The notes under the pieces were generated by a model, which was not told the DNA's origin, did no database searches, and saw nothing but the letters and a program-made list of their open reading frames with translations. 64,000 nucleotides of DNA from Anthoceros angustus. Lineage: Eukaryota > Streptophyta > Anthocerotopsida > Anthocerotales > Anthocerotaceae. The stretch spans positions 62,001-126,000 of the forward strand of contig MU008172.1 in the NCBI GenBank assembly GCA_010909165.1. Reading direction: 5' to 3'. Both the position numbers and the translations under genes were made by a program. Below, one piece after another: positions 41,153-53,676 of the stretch. The first letter of the stretch is position 1, and every line of letters starts with the position of its first letter.

Positions 41153-42190
41153 GCCCTGCCAGCAAACATCACGTGGTTAGATCAACAAAGCGTCATCCAA
41201 CACCGCCATCCCTCTACCACTCCAACACTCACGAGTTCTGAGAGCCAATGCATCGCTGCATTGGAGGAGGGAGCCACTTCCATTCTTCAACACCGGAGTG
41301 CAATTCAGCCTGCGCGAAACCCACCTCCACAAGTGAGCTCCACCCGCAGCTAACGAACAAGAAGCGTCCGTCGGTGCTTACCACCCCCTCACCTGATGGA
41401 CGGCAAGAAACAGCTTGGCCAGTCCTAAAGCTCGTCAGCGGCAGCAGCCCATCCTCAACCGGTGCCGCCTCCTCCGGAGATGCACTCGCCCACTAAACTC
41501 GGCAGAACAGCACGGCACCGCACCCACTACACCCGACACCCCAAAGCCATGCCAAACCGCAGAACTAGGCCCCAAACCGTCCTCCCCCCTCCACGCACTC
41601 TCAATCTGGTCCGCAGCTTCCTCCCTTCCCCCCGGACCACCCTCCTCCAAATCCCAACGCTCCGGACGCTCCGGACGCTCCGGACGCTCCGGACGCTCCG
41701 GGACTCGGAAACAGAGCACACCGCGGGGCCGCAAGCCGCAACACGGCACGACTCGGCAGCGACAGAGAAGAGGAGCAGAAACAGGGCCAGGAGGAAGAGG
41801 AAGCCGGACCAAAACATGAAGAGCGAGGCGGCTGCAGCAAGCGAGCCCCGCCGCTTGCAGAAGAGGAGAAGACGGAAGCAAGACGAAGCACGCTCTCACA
41901 GAAGGGAATACGCTGTGCGAGGTGCGACGATGGACAGCAGAAGCAGCCGGCACAGAAGAGAATACGCTGTGACGGAGCGAGCGAGCCCAGCGCTGAGCGG
42001 AGCAGGAGAAGAAGACTCCGAGAGCCAGGAAAGGGAAAGGGAAGAGGAAAGAGTGGCGGAAACAGCGCACATGGGCGGAGAGGAGATCGAGGATCGAGGA
42101 CCGAGGGGAGCGGCGATCGGTGGCGAAAGGGGGCGCGGCGCAACCTCGCCCTCGATTTCGCATTACCGCATTAGCCGGGCAATATGCTCC
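41153..42190. other. GC-rich upstream region of the bHLH gene
   Basis: Probably promoter and 5' leader of the minus-strand bHLH gene. It holds a 9-bp tandem repeat GCTCCGGAC (about five copies, 41659-41702), which creates the long Arg-Pro-Glu ORFs on both strands. No gene is called. Confidence 0.5.
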
Positions 42191-44640
42191 GTAATATGAG
42201 CATGTATGTACCCGCATCTGGCATGAGGGGCTTGGTAAGTGGCACGCAGTCACGTGCCAGTCCTGTAAAGGGATTTGGGCGAATCGGCGCTGGTGGGCAC
42301 CGCTGACGCCAGGTGACGACGGCGAGCGGTATTAGCACTAACGTTTATGTGTTAACTTTTGGTACAAGCGTTAGGGTATATGCTAACTTTCGGTGATGAG
42401 TGTCGAGTAAACAGGCAGTCGGGCGAAGGCCCAGGGCGAAATTCCGCCAACCACAGGACACAAGAAGGAGACGCGTCCATGCCCGCCCCCGCCAGGCCTG
42501 TCAAGCCAGAGCATGTCACTCCAGCTCCCGCGGGCGCGCCCCCAGCCCCCACGGTGTGAACGCGGCCACCGCCGCGGGCGTGTAATGGCGACCTGCTCCC
42601 ACCGGTCACCAGGTAGCACGTGAAGCGCAGAACCTGGACGAGTCCCAGCCTCCCAGCCCCAAGACCCGAGTCGTCAGCCGCCGTCGTCCACAATTTGAAA
42701 ACACCTCACATGACATTGTATGTGTCATAGGATGTGATGTGTTACGATGCGAAACCCCAACCCCAACTGCCTGTCCGACGGATCCCATCATTCATGTCCC
42801 TCACCTGCAGTAGAGAAGCACAAATCTATGACTGCACCTGCGAAATTCGCGATTGCCTTCTTGTCGTTGCTGGAATGACGGGGTCCGATTGCCGGAGCGG
42901 GCACCGGAGTGACTGGGATGGACAGCTCATGGCCGCGTTCGGTTTATGTATTGGTGGCCCGGGGGCGAGCAAAATAGTACTAGCATTGGCTGTGGGCCTG
43001 GGGCTAGGCCTGGGCTTGTGGCCGTGCCGTGGAGGTGGAGTCTGCACATTGGCTTTGGCGAACATGGGGAAGGGAGAGGAAGCGTGTCTGCTGCTGTTTT
43101 GTGTTTTTCCGGGATTTGACGCCCCGGACACTGGACAGTTGGGGGGGCGGGGGAGAGGGGGGGGACCCAGGGCTCGGAGGCAGGGGATTGGCATCCGTTA
43201 CGACTGGGTGTCCATGTGCGGACGGCTCGTTCCCCAAGGTTTTAGCCTTTTGGATTTTGGCTTTTCGGACTAGAGTACGTAGCCTATGTGGTTTGTTACT
43301 GCAGCTCTCCCTGGGGAGTTCCTTTTCGTGCGGCCTTGGTGGGAGTCTACGGCACATTGGAGGGGCAGAGAGGACGGTACAAAATAATCGGTGTGACGAA
43401 TTGTCATTTGTTGAGGGGGAAAGCAAGGCAGCTATTGTTTGTGACAGAGAGGAACTGCATCGAATTCGAATCCGAGGGTTAAATCGAATCCGATGAATCG
43501 TATCCGATGGCAGGGAGCTTTGAACTTTTCGGTGGCCAGGGCCGGGGCCAGGACCAGGACCAGGGCCAGGCCGTGGACTGATCTCCAGAATCCGGGGTCG
43601 CTTGCTTTATCTCCTCGGGTGTGGTTGGTAGAAAGGAGCATGGGGATGGGGATGGGGGTGGGAAGTGGGAGTACGAGGTGTTGGGCAGCAGCCACCAACT
43701 CCCCTGCACCGGTACAAGGAGGTGGGTGATGGGCCATGGCCGGGGAGCTGGGAGCTGGGCCCTGGGGCAGTGATTGGAGCCCAGAGGAAAAGGAAAAAGA
43801 TCATCTCCTCACGTTGCTGCATCTCGGGCCCGGCAGGCAGCCTGGCTTACTAGCTCCGGGGGTACCAGACTACAAGTCATGGATTTTGGGTGAGGGAAGG
43901 CGAGAGAGGGGAAGGTTCCAACTTCCAGGAAGCTTCAAGCAGCGGGCTCCTCGGGGAAGGCGGGGAACAGCTGCCGCTGCAGCTGCACAAGTCGGAGGAG
44001 ATGCAGCAGTGATGATGATATCATGAGCACGGTGGTGGGAGTGATTGGCACTGGCAAGCCGCAGGCCTGGGCTAGCTCCCTCGCTTCACCAAACCGGGCA
44101 GACAGTCCGGTAGGCAGACGCGCAGCCACTGGCAGAGGCACAGCAACAGGGAAGGGAAGGGACCGGGTCACTCTGGTGTGTAGGCTGGATCTTACAGATG
44201 AGGCAGAGCTCCGCTGGCCATGTGACGTGTGGCAGGCAGTCTGGTAAGAGCTGGAAGGATCGGATGCCGAGAAACGGGGCTTATCACACAGGGCCTGGAG
44301 CCCTGGACCTGTGAGCCTCATGCTCTGCCTCTGGGTAAGAGCTGGCTGGCCTCTGGGGCCGCCCACCTCCCACTCCCCACTGCTTGTCACGTACCTGCAG
44401 GGAATCTGCAAACCACACCCCCTCGCTGCCTTGGTTCAAGAGCTCGGCCACAACGGCCACCCGCTCCCAACAGTTCCACACTTCCACTGTACATATGTAT
44501 GTGTGTACGTCCCGGGACGTCTGCTCAAAAGGCTGACTGCCGTCTGCTGCATAAGGCTGACCCGGGCCCCCCGCCCGCAGACGCTCCAAGCACGTACTAC
44601 ATATGCTAGCTCGTGTCAGCTACCAACATGATAGGATGTG
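42190..44640. other. Intergenic, GC-rich, nothing recognised
   Basis: ORFs up to 179 codons (42734-43273) have Gly/Arg/Leu-rich composition without motifs. GGCCAGGACCAGG units repeat at 43538-43570. No gene is called. Confidence 0.45.
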
Positions 44641-46080
44641 TTTTGAACCCGCCCGAGGACGGGCCAGCTGGGCCACTCTGCGACACTCACAGACCTACAG
44701 TCACACACACTGTGTAGTCTACATAAACGCACATTCTCTTGCTGCTCTCCTCCACCCAAATCTGAGCTCGTGAAACAAAATGTCTACATACTGTACTGCA
44801 CTGCACCCGTCGCACTCTGGGTTGCTGCATTCGGAATCATGTGCATCTGCGAACACACCTGACGACAACGTGAACCTGTGACACTCCACGGGGAATAGTC
44901 TGTCTGTGAGGTGATCTGTCCCTATCTCCATTGCTGCTGCACACTGCACATCCACTTTCCCAAGCTCCTCTCCACCTTGCTTGTCTGCCATTCTCACTAC
45001 TCCCGCTAGGAATTCTTACCTCCACGCATGTGTTCCACTCATGAAATCACATTCCGAACACTACTTCAATGGACTGCTGCCCTAGATGTATACGTTAAGC
45101 ATGCTTATGGTACTCGCTTTCAAGCTACCATGACCCACAAGGAACTCCTCAACACCTTGATTGTCATGAGTGGATCGGCTTTCATGTACTTGCTCGGGGA
45201 ATACCGATGTGCCCCAATATGTAGCTCGATTCAAGAGCAGCGCTAGCTTCACCCGAGTGAGGACGACAATGTTGGTTGGCCATGCCTAGCTTTCTACATT
45301 GTTGGTTGGTCATGCCTAGCTTTCCCCATCTTGGCATCCCTCTCCAATGTTGCCCTATGCTGGAAAGCATTTCGAAGTATGATAACCAACACATGTGTCG
45401 GATGTTCGAGTTGGGCACGATTCATTCATGCTCCCTATCGTATGCTAGACTACATGATTCTAGAAAGGCTCCAGCGTTTGGAACTGGCATAACCTACACA
45501 TGTGCCGGATGGTCGAGTTGGGCAAGATTCATTCATGCTCCCCATCGTATGTTACACTGTAGTAGATGCTCTCGAACTCCGCAGCAGGCCAATGTCCCCT
45601 CTCCATATTCGAGGCTTTGATGTACAAGTGGCCATGATTCACTCCCTCCAACACAAGCCATGATGGACATATCATGGTGTTGTTGCATCGCGATCCAGCC
45701 ACAACTTGATAGGTAATAGTGTTTACCTCATTTATTATGGTGTGGTGACGACCTCGTATGTGTTGGCGGTCTTCTGGCTTACACATTTCTTGGAATCTGG
45801 TGAAGAAGTCAATTGGCTCGTCGCCCCTAGCAGCTTGCACTTTCTTATTATGAAGAGATTCACTCTTGCAGCGACCTTTCCCCTTTCATTCGACCACTAC
45901 ATTCAACGAACCGAGTAACAATCGACGACATTCTTCCCCGTAGCCCATTTGATGACTTCGAGGAGGATATCTCCTTCACAGGCCAGCCTACACCGGGAAT
46001 CCTGTCTAGCGTCTACACCTCCTTCAAGATGCCTTCTAGAAGGACACATATGCCATGAAGGTAACTCTGTTTGTCAATTA
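44641..46080. other. Intergenic with local duplications
   Basis: TTGTTGGTTGG.CATGCCTAGCTTTC occurs twice at about 45270-45325. A ~55-bp block starting ACACATGTG.CGGATG.TCGAGTTGGGCA occurs at about 45389 and 45495. No gene is supported. Confidence 0.5.
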
Positions 46081-49000
46081 TTGTGCACTCTATACGTATG
46101 CAGCAGGCTGTCGAACGAATGATCCTGGAGTCCTCATCTTTTTTATTTTGATATCGTACATTGAGCAAGCAGGAATTCTGGTGAAGTAGACTAACATATT
46201 CTGGATCAGAATGCTGCCAGCAAAAGGTTAAATTGTCCCTTAAATGATGTCATATAGTGCTCATCCGGAAGTCAGAGGGAAAGTGACAAATCTTTTCTTT
46301 CCTTCATGATTCCTGAAACAACACTGTGTACAAAACTGTCGAAAATCGGCAGCCTGCGTCAGGCAACCCTTCAAGTTCTTTTGTTATTATTGATACGAAC
46401 CACATCTACCAGAAGTTTTCAAGTGACCACCGTTTTACCAGATCATTCAACTCGATGAGGGATGTCATGACAGAAAGCCTTCACTAGCCTTTTGGAGAGC
46501 GGCAGCCACTGTCCATCTATCCATATCATACCACGCCATGGCCTACTTGCTAGTTGTGCCTCCATCCTTGGGTTCCAACATTTGTTTGCACGTCGAGGTT
46601 CCTTTTACGACTGAGCGGTAAAGTAGGGGTCTGCTCTTGGAGGTCAGCTGCTTCACCACAAATAGATAAGTAGCAGAGACCTACCTACGATGTTACTGCT
46701 GACGTGCTACCATGGACTCATGCCATGCTCTTGAAAATACTGTCCTTCACTTCATACGGGCTCTGGACACAGGCTAGCCCTCGCACAGATCACAAGACCC
46801 TGAGTGTTTCGTGCTGGTATGCAGGTGCAGGGAAGACACGACCTGGCTGTGAGGCTTGACCTCCAGCAGAATGTTCAGAACACTATTGATACTACAAAAT
46901 CAATTATCCAGGCCTGATGTAGGCACAAGGGGCAAATCCTCAGCATAGCAAATGCAAAGACAAATCACAGCATAAAACACTTTCTAGACACACCAGACAT
47001 GGAGCAGGTCCAAGATGACGGCCTGGTTACGTGAAAGCAGTCTGCACATGAAGCAGGTGCTCAAGGAAACGTCAATCAACTTGCAGATGGTTTGATCACC
47101 ATCGCATTTGTGCACATCCGTGCCTAGCCGTTCTGGTTCTGGCTATGCTAGGACGTGCCTCCTTCACTCATTCCCACATATCGCTAAGGTTCATTATCAC
47201 GGAAATCTCGGACATAGGCAATTCTGGCCATCTGTTTCAAACTAAGTAAGTGGGGGCATCCTGACGGGAATCCTTGGCTGCCTCCTCACAGTTTCACTTA
47301 CAGAATTGCTGGACATGATCACAGAATTGCTGAACATAGACTAAGTTGAGAGCCCACATGGCTTTAAATTGGGAAAAGACATTTGTTGAACAATCCTCCA
47401 TAATTTGGAAGGCCTTACATGACACAACCACAGTCTTGCCAATCGCCAAATATGTTCAAGACTTCCAGTGAGCACAATTGTAACAGTTCAAGCCTCTGCT
47501 TACTCACGCTTGGGACGCAGGAGAGATGCAGGATAAAGCTTTACCGACCCTGCAGCTAGAGCTGTGCACGCATTGAGGAGGCCCCAATCCTCTTCACAAT
47601 TCCGCAGTTCCACAGGGGACGAGGACACCATGTGCTTGTGAAATAGGGAGTGAAGGACTAATTGATTTGGAGCGTGAAGGTTGTTGCGTCTCTGGCAGAC
47701 AATACGGCACTCCCTCCGGAGCTGCCATTGCCTCTATCGCATTGAAGGTCAGGAAAGCAGCCCGCCTTCACAATTCCCCAAGGAGCTGGTGTGATCTAGA
47801 CTGAGGCATCAGCCAAGGGGCAGTGCTCCGTCTCTGTTGGAGACGCAAGGGGTCTCGCCCAAGGACCGTCCGGAGCTCGTGTGGCTGGAACTCTTCGCAA
47901 ACCCCAGCCAATGGTGACACAACAGGTAGGATACGAGGGGTCCTAATTTGGGAACATCCATCCCTCTTCAAGTGCTTTGCCTCCGAAAATTCCAAATAGG
48001 ACCCTTGTTTTTACGATGTACCTCAGAACCCTGCATGCGTCCTCCATTATCTTGGCTCCAGCCCGGCATGGAGAGCCCACTCGGGCTGTCGTCCTCTGGA
48101 CAGGTTCGAAAAGCCCGTGTAAATCCATACTACCACCTCTTCACGGCGGCCTTCAAGGGTTGTCCCTGCACAGGACCTGGTTTTTAGGGTAGGGGGGCTA
48201 ATGGGGTCCTTGTTCCGCTCTCTGCTGGTTTCTGCTCTGCTGCGCTTTAAGCGGGTGAGGGTGCAGCGTCAGAGCGAAGCATGCGAGCTGGTTTGGGTCC
48301 ACCAAACCTGCTCGCATCGTTCGCCTACACACAGCTTGCACACTTCATCCAGGCCCTCATCCAACCTACAAATCGTTGAATGTAGAGTGGCAGGATTCGG
48401 GGTGGAAAGGACTGGGTCGTGAAGTCTCCGAAGCAGCGTTAGAGCGAAGCATGCGAGCCGGTTTGGGTCCATCAAACGAGCCCGCATTGTTTGCTTCAAC
48501 GCAGCTCGCACGCTTCATTCATGCCTTCTTCCAACCTACAATCGTTGCGTGTCCGACAGAATGTAGAGTGGCAGGATTCGGAGTGGATAAGATGGGTCTG
48601 TGTAAGCGTTGGAGCTGCCTGAGCAGCTTGTCTGCCACACAGAGGGGCGCCGCAGCCTCTTGTGGTGACAGATTCTGTGCACCTAACAATGGGAAAGTGG
48701 TGGGATGACAGGTGGAAGAGCGCGAGCCTGAGGCCGAGGCCCAACAAGCAGCCTGATGTACAGTAAGTGCGCAAGCTTGAATGATGCCCCCATGATGACA
48801 TCGCGATCCTAGGATATACTCGGGGAACTTGGGCTAAAGCCTTGGCTCTGTGTATTGTGCAAGTTTGCAACGTGAGCGCGTAGCTTCTGCTGATAAGTTA
48901 CCTTTGTGTGCCTTCCTCAGGCATGTGCCAGTGTGGGAGCCCTGCTGAAGGGAATACAGCTTCATCCAAGGCCTAATGAAAGGGACCTCGAAGCTAATTT

Positions 49001-50330
49001 GACAGTCGGAACTGCTAGCGCTTGTGTGCAAAAAGTGGAAGGTTGAAGCAGAACCGCCGAGGTGTGAGGAGTTGCCAACGAGAGATATGGCCACATGTAG
49101 TACCTTGCTCAACAGGTATGCGACACATGGCCAAGTCAACTGCCAACGCAGTGCTTTCAAGATGCTTGAACCAGGTATTCTGCCCTAGGAACTGTTGCAC
49201 TTGTAAATCATCCTTGTGATCTGAATTGCTTGCCAAACCTGTTGGGGATGTGAAGCAGGGAAGACGATGTTTGGGAATGTGGCCAAACTGGCTCCACTAC
49301 AGAGCCGGTTTGGTTATGGGCGAAGACAACGTTGTTTGAAGTGGATCAGTAGCTAGTCTTCTACCGGTGGTCCAGGGATCTGGTCCTCTGCATCTTGGTT
49401 TACATAACGCGGGCCGCTAGATGAGATCAGGGACTCTTTGCTTCCCGGAGCCAGTGAGTGTGAGAGCGCTGTTGAGGCAAGTGCCTCTGTGCAGGGTTGA
49501 TGGCAGGCAGTTGCATTTCGATATCTTTGATCCTGCTGGACGTGGTCACGATCGAAGGCACTGGCTTCAGGTAGCAATGAGTCTCCGATACCATCTGCGA
49601 CGTTGGTGATGCAAGTTAGCCTAAGTGACCATGTAACTCCTGCCTTGTACATACATCTTGCGAACGACGGTGGCAGTATTATTGTTTTGTGATAATCGCC
49701 GGCAATTTGGCGCCTTGATACTCCGTTAGGATCAAGGACATGACTTTGTTGACGTTATCCTGTGACGTTCTCCTAAAGTCTCTTCCCTCCTCACTTGTTG
49801 ACATACGCTGCTCGCTAAGCTGGGGGCACCGTCTCTTGATTGTATCATATAATTGTGTGGCTCGCCGTCAGGTAGGGAAGCTTCCCCGATTATCAACAAC
49901 CATGCGGCTGCTAGTTCAAACCACGACTACGTTCTTTTACTCAAAGGAAATTTGAGAAGCCAAACCGGGCTACGCACGAGGGCTGCTGAGGATGCCCTCA
50001 CGAAGAAGAGCGTCATATTCGAAAAAAACGTTCTTCGTCATTTTTTTCAGAAACATCCTCATCTGTCTTCGTCATTTTTTCTAGGAACATCCTCATCATC
50101 ATCCCATAGCAGACGGCTTCTCTTCAAAGGCCACTTCCCCCTGTTTGGTTGCACACTGCACACAATCCTCAACTCTGCACACCACCCTCAGAGAGGAAGG
50201 CGCTAACATGATGTGTTGTGTACTTCCACTTCAATTCAGAGAAACGTGCTGAAGTGATGTGCTGTGTATTTCCACTTCGATCTTCAATTCAGACTGCCGG
50301 TGCTCAAATACAGACATTTTGCTAAAATAT
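46081..50330. other. 4.2 kb without recognisable genes
   Basis: All ORFs are below 130 codons and lack motifs. A tandem pair of ~150-bp units is described separately (48263-48590). Confidence 0.5.
48263..48590. repeat. Tandem pair of ~150-bp units
   Basis: Both units begin AGAGCGAAGCATGCGAGC followed by GGTTTGGGTCCA and end TGTAGAGTGGCAGGATTCGG. The second unit has extra bases (GTGTCCGACAG) and many substitutions. Confidence 0.8.
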
Positions 50331-50473
50331 ATGGTACGCAAAGAATGTACGACCCAAATGCAGGCCCAAGGTCACCACGGAGTTTGGTTGCCTATCAACT
50401 TTTGCTCTACAGCCCGAGAGAGGCTTCTTGTCGCAAATCTACAAAGTACAACCAAGGCCCCTTCAGCAATGTG

Positions 50474-51658
50474 TCAAAGAAGGCCTGATGAGATCAAGGT
50501 TTGTCGAGTTAGAGTCTTATCAACCAGCGTAAAAGTCCTCTTCACAACCAAGCGGTCCAAAGCTGTAGTCCCGTAGATCTCGAACACCCTATTGATGTTC
50601 TTCTCATGATCTGTGTTCTTGATATACAGGTCTCTGAACTTACTCTTGACATACTCAAAAGCATGATCCACCTCAGCTTTTTGCTCCACTTCAGTGTTGC
50701 CAATTGCCAGTGGTTGGTAATCTTGGAACCAGTCACACGTGGTGAGAGGTACTTGTAGCACCTTCTTCTCAAATATGTCCAGCTTGTTTAGGAACACCAG
50801 GAAGGATGTCTTCGCAAACCACGGCTGCTTCAGCACCCACTCGAATAATTCCTTCGTCTCCATCATCCTGTTGACAGCCTCGTCCTCGAACAAGGTTTGA
50901 TCATATTCACTCAGAGCGGCACAGAAAATCACTGCTGTCACCCCATCAAACAGATGAATCCACTTCCTTCGCTCATTCCGTTGCCCACCCACATCTAGCA
51001 TTTTGTAAACCTCTCCTGAGGCAGCCTTCCTTTTGGGAGCGTCTGCAGGGGTGAACTCTGTTTCCACAATCCCCGTGGTCCGGACACGAGCATACAGAAC
51101 ATCGTCTGCTGTTGGGATGTATCCTGTCTCCGCCAAACGTTGAATGTTCCCCAGAAAGTAAGAAGCGCAATCAGGGAGCTGAAGTTCACTGGCCCTTTCA
51201 AAGGCTGCCTGAACAGCCGGGTCTATCCACAGCTTCTGAATGTCAGCAGCAATCTCTGGAGTAAGCAACGGTGCTGTATCGGATGCCAGAACACTGGACA
51301 GCCGGTCACTCAAAGCCTTGTTGTCCGGTTGCAAAACATACCGGATGCCGCCTTCACCTTCAAGTGCAAACTCTTGGCAGCCATCTAGAAGAATGCTGAT
51401 GGACTGATACACATTGGCAAACACGACGGAGGTGTAATTCTGGCGCTCCACATCGTCAAAGCCGGACTGGAACAAAACCTTAATCTGTTTGAAGATGGTA
51501 GATTTTCCTGATTCCCCAGCACCCAGCAGCAGAAGCTTGCGCACTCGCCTATCCCCTCTGCTCTCCTGAGCTATTCGCTGCTCTATTTGCTGAACTGCCG
51601 CTTCTTCCGCCGAATCCTCTAAAGACTGCTGCCCGCCTTTAGTACAGGCACTGCCCAT
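50474..51658 (-). CDS. GPA1: Heterotrimeric G-protein alpha subunit, intronless
   Basis: Single-exon ORF of 394 residues. MGSACTK gives an N-myristoylation Gly2 and a palmitoylation Cys5, so it should sit on the plasma membrane. GTP-binding motifs: LLLGAGESGKS (P loop, 46-53), RVRTTGIVE with the Arg finger at 193, DVGGQRNERRKW with the catalytic Gln at 226, NKLD at 291-294, and TTALD in place of TCAT. The length and these motifs match the canonical plant G-alpha, not the extra-large (XLG) type. It would couple with G-beta-gamma in receptor signalling. The start at 51658 is preferred over the in-frame ATG 13 codons upstream because of the lipid-modification motif. Canonical plant genes have about a dozen introns; this one has none. 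Only 10 bp separates the stop from the border of the duplicated flank. Confidence 0.93.
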   Translation of the reverse strand: MGSACTKGGQQSLEDSAEEAAVQQIEQRIAQESRGDRRVRKLLLLGAGESGKSTIFKQIKVLFQSGFDDVERQNYTSVVFANVYQSISILLDGCQEFALEGEGGIRYVLQPDNKALSDRLSSVLASDTAPLLTPEIAADIQKLWIDPAVQAAFERASELQLPDCASYFLGNIQRLAETGYIPTADDVLYARVRTTGIVETEFTPADAPKRKAASGEVYKMLDVGGQRNERRKWIHLFDGVTAVIFCAALSEYDQTLFEDEAVNRMMETKELFEWVLKQPWFAKTSFLVFLNKLDIFEKKVLQVPLTTCDWFQDYQPLAIGNTEVEQKAEVDHAFEYVKSKFRDLYIKNTDHEKNINRVFEIYGTTALDRLVVKRTFTLVDKTLTRQTLISSGLL

Positions 51659-51686
51659 TCCTCCACCCGCAATCCAGAGCACCGGG

Positions 51687-52441
51687 TAAGAGGTCACAAT
51701 ACCAGGACTGATCCAGACTCCAGAAAAGAGTTCAATTCTTTGCTTCCACCCTGTCGGCGGCTAGCATGAACAAGGAGGAGATCTTTGCGCTCGCATGTCC
51801 CCAGCAGAAACCAGACGCCGATGAGAAAATTGGGACAAAAAACCCCGGCGGCAACCAGCTATCTGCTCACCAACCTGCACGCAAAACTTCACGATGCGCC
51901 ACTCGGGGGACCGAGTTATAGCGCTTCCCCAGTGCCCATATCCAGGAACACGCTTCCATCACTGTACAACCTGGTCCACGCTGGTCACATCCCTTCTCTC
52001 AGGTTTGCCGATATTTGCTTCGCCTCTACGACTCATGGGTTACTGCCCGGAATGAGACTGCCGTCAACCGTGACGAGCACTGGTCAAAAATTGTGTGGGC
52101 AAATTCGCACGAAATAAAAAACTGTTGGGCACAGACAGTACACTCCCCACACGAAGGCCCGACGTATGTCTGGAAGGTAGACACCTGTCGTGTCTCCTGG
52201 GAAAGATCCAGGACCTGCAGCCGGCGAGGTCCACGTAAAGTCGAGTCCTCCTGCTGAGCACCTCTGGATGCTACAACAGCGAATAAGGCCCAGGGATGCC
52301 CCCTGTGATTCTTTGACCCTCCTGTTACAAGGTATTGCCGACTGACCACAAGCCCGTTGTTACATCATGCTCACGGAACTAAGGGGTGACGGAAAGACTG
52401 CACTATTGTTGACATGATGCAGTTGAGTGAATAATCCTAGT
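51687..52441. other. Spacer between ATP sulfurylase relic and G-alpha
   Basis: Duplicated at 62354-63128. It should hold the G-alpha promoter and leader and the old ATP sulfurylase 3' UTR. No conserved ORF is shared by both copies. Confidence 0.6.
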
Positions 52442-53560
52442 CTATACAGGCACGCTTTGCTGAGCAGAAGAAGCTCCCTTGGCTGCTCAGCTTTGGTAGT
52501 ACTCCACCAAGACCTTCCAGCCCCCCGGGAAATGAATCCATCGGGGAGACTCTCCCCAGACAGAGAAAAATTTCGCATCTGATTATGAAGACAGAAGAGG
52601 GATTAGCAACTCCGACATTCACTACAAACTCCACTACTGGCTGCAGAACGAAGGAGCGAGAAGTAGAGGCTTTACCCTGGTTCCAGATATGAAAAGAAAG
52701 TCTTGAGCTCTGGAGGGGTCAAAAAATGCCATCTGGCTTTTAGTCTTGTCGTAAGCAGCCACCTGCGAAGGAACAAAGGGTGGTGGGGAGTTTAGGGGAC
52801 AAGGAGGGAGGCAGGGACTGTAGTCCATGGTGAAGGGCGGTCAACATACCCTGAACGGAAGAATATTGAGCCTTTCCAGACCAGGAGCCATGCTGAGAAC
52901 CATCTTGCCATGGTCGGGATCATCCAGATCCCTCCTCTCAGTAGGATAGCCCATTGCAGCTGGGTCCCGACCCACAATGTAAAAGTCGGCTCCGGGCGTT
53001 GATGAGGGCTTTCGCATGCCAATGGACTTCAGTCGGTCCTGCATCGTGTATGGGGGAGGGGAATATTGCCACAACAGTGATCTCGGGTCTAGAATCCCCT
53101 CTGCCAGGACCAGAAAGAACAACATGTAAGCCCAGGCATCCAGTTGCTGAAACTCAGAAGACAGCAGAAGAAGTCGGGTGAGAAGCCAGAACCTGGTCAA
53201 GCTGCTTCATGCGCCAGTCCAAGGGCACATCGTCTTCTTTGGTGTAGCCACCCAGAAGGCGCAGCAGCAGAACAGGGTTCTTGAACCCCTTGTCCAGCAG
53301 CCTCTTCCGGGTATCGGTCATGAGCAGGGCATGGCCCCCGGTTCCTGAGCTAGAAGGCAAACACCGCATCCGCCTTCCGCCTCTCAAACTCGGCATGCAG
53401 CTCCGCAGGAGAGAGCCTGAAGTGGTCCAGCCCATCATTATACCTGACCCGCTCCAGCACCTCCAGATCCCCTCCCACAAGCCAGCTCCCGGCATTCGTG
53501 ATAGCCTCCTCCACGTACGGCAGCCCGGAAGCCGTGCACCCCTTGGTGCGGACCTCGGTG
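52442..53560 (-). pseudogene. ATP sulfurylase pseudogene
   Basis: Four exon-like blocks on the minus strand (53560-53193, 53110-52860, 52762-52676, 52578-52442) match the working copy at 63129-64000. Defects are visible: in AFQLRN the Gln codon is TAG, followed by an 8-bp deletion that removes the NPVHNG nucleotide-binding motif; the acceptor before 53110 is TG instead of AG; a one-base loss after ILDP shifts the frame; and a one-base loss after PDGF removes the normal end [15 protein letters not shown]. Exons before [18 protein letters not shown] are not found. The gene cannot make the enzyme. Confidence 0.92.
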
Positions 53561-53676
53561 CTGCAACAACACACAACAACAAACCCGTGATGTCTCAGAG
53601 CAGCCGAGCCAGGCACAACCCACCAACATAGCCAGGTGAGTACTCGCGCAACGCGCAATACAACACAGAGAAGGGC

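Larger units (their letters stand above)
50331..53560. repeat. Segmental duplication, copy 1 (with G-alpha)
   Basis: 50331-50463 matches 62221-62353, and 51687 onward matches 62354 onward through the ATP sulfurylase gene to the end of the window. Copy 1 has 1223 bp (50464-51686) containing G-alpha that copy 2 lacks. Homology in copy 1 is traceable up to the exon starting at 53560; copy 2 runs off the window. Confidence 0.92.

Noticed and set aside
42734-43273. 179-codon ORF as a gene
   Set aside because: Composition is Gly/Leu/Arg-rich from GC-rich repeats and no motif or splice-supported extension is seen.
50464-51686. G-alpha as a proven retrogene insertion
   Set aside because: No poly(A) tract and no target duplication at the borders; deletion in the other copy explains the pattern equally well.
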